NCBI GenBank assembly: GCA_009842375.1
Contig: VYFM01000033.1
Coordinates: 1-6,065 of the forward strand
DNA from: Candidatus Poribacteria bacterium
GTDB lineage: Bacteria > Poribacteria > WGA-4E > WGA-3G
DNA length: 6,065 nucleotides
Reading direction: 5' to 3'
Numbering within the stretch: the first letter of the stretch is position 1; each line of letters opens with the position of its first letter. The position numbers were made by a program, and so were the translations under genes. Shown here in pieces: positions 6,041 through 6,065 of this stretch. A model generated the notes under the pieces. That model was given only the letters and a program-made list of their open reading frames with translations. It made no database searches and was not told the DNA's origin.

Positions 6041-6065
6041 CTTTTGGTCTGTAGGACTTAAACCG

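Overview
The window holds four protein-coding genes and one clear intergenic repeat element. The 5' end carries a plus-strand gene cut off by the window edge. It encodes an ECF-type sigma-70 factor fused, through one membrane-spanning segment, to fourteen WD40 repeats. The other three genes are on the minus strand. In transcription order they are a lipoprotein with a degenerate C39/papain-like domain, an intact GH127 family glycoside hydrolase, and a small lipoprotein of unknown function.

The organism is a Gram-negative-type bacterium: there are two lipoboxes with Gly at +2, good Shine-Dalgarno sites, and moderately AT-rich DNA. From memory, and not checked, three things resemble uncultivated Candidatus Poribacteria (sponge-associated or marine): the sigma factor style (AWRKIGDFHIAEEITQDTF, then KKEEPMIRE and NLTENIM), the sigma-WD40 fusion, and intergenic repeats of the GTAGGTCGGAG...TCCGACAT type. 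The assignment is an inference; Planctomycetes-like relatives are the main alternative.

Layout. 1-2636 (+): sigma/TM/WD40 fusion, missing its N-terminus, with a near-perfect internal ribosome binding site at the domain junction. 2637-2662: short convergent gap without an obvious terminator. 2663-3211 (-): small lipoprotein. 3262-5145 (-): GH127 enzyme with all catalytic and zinc-binding residues. 5146-5305: intergenic stretch with two REP-like hairpins in inverted orientation. 5306-5986 (-): lipoprotein with a pseudo-C39 domain. 5987-6065: its RBS and a promoter with a perfect TATAAT.

The GH127 enzyme and the downstream lipoprotein are probably co-transcribed: the gap is short and both appear to use a TTG start behind a GAGGG ribosome site. 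No partnership between the sigma fusion and the minus-strand genes is shown; they converge and share no visible regulatory site. The most interesting part is the sigma-TM-WD40 protein. It looks like a one-gene membrane-anchored sigma switch that may also make a shorter sigma-less product from the internal start.
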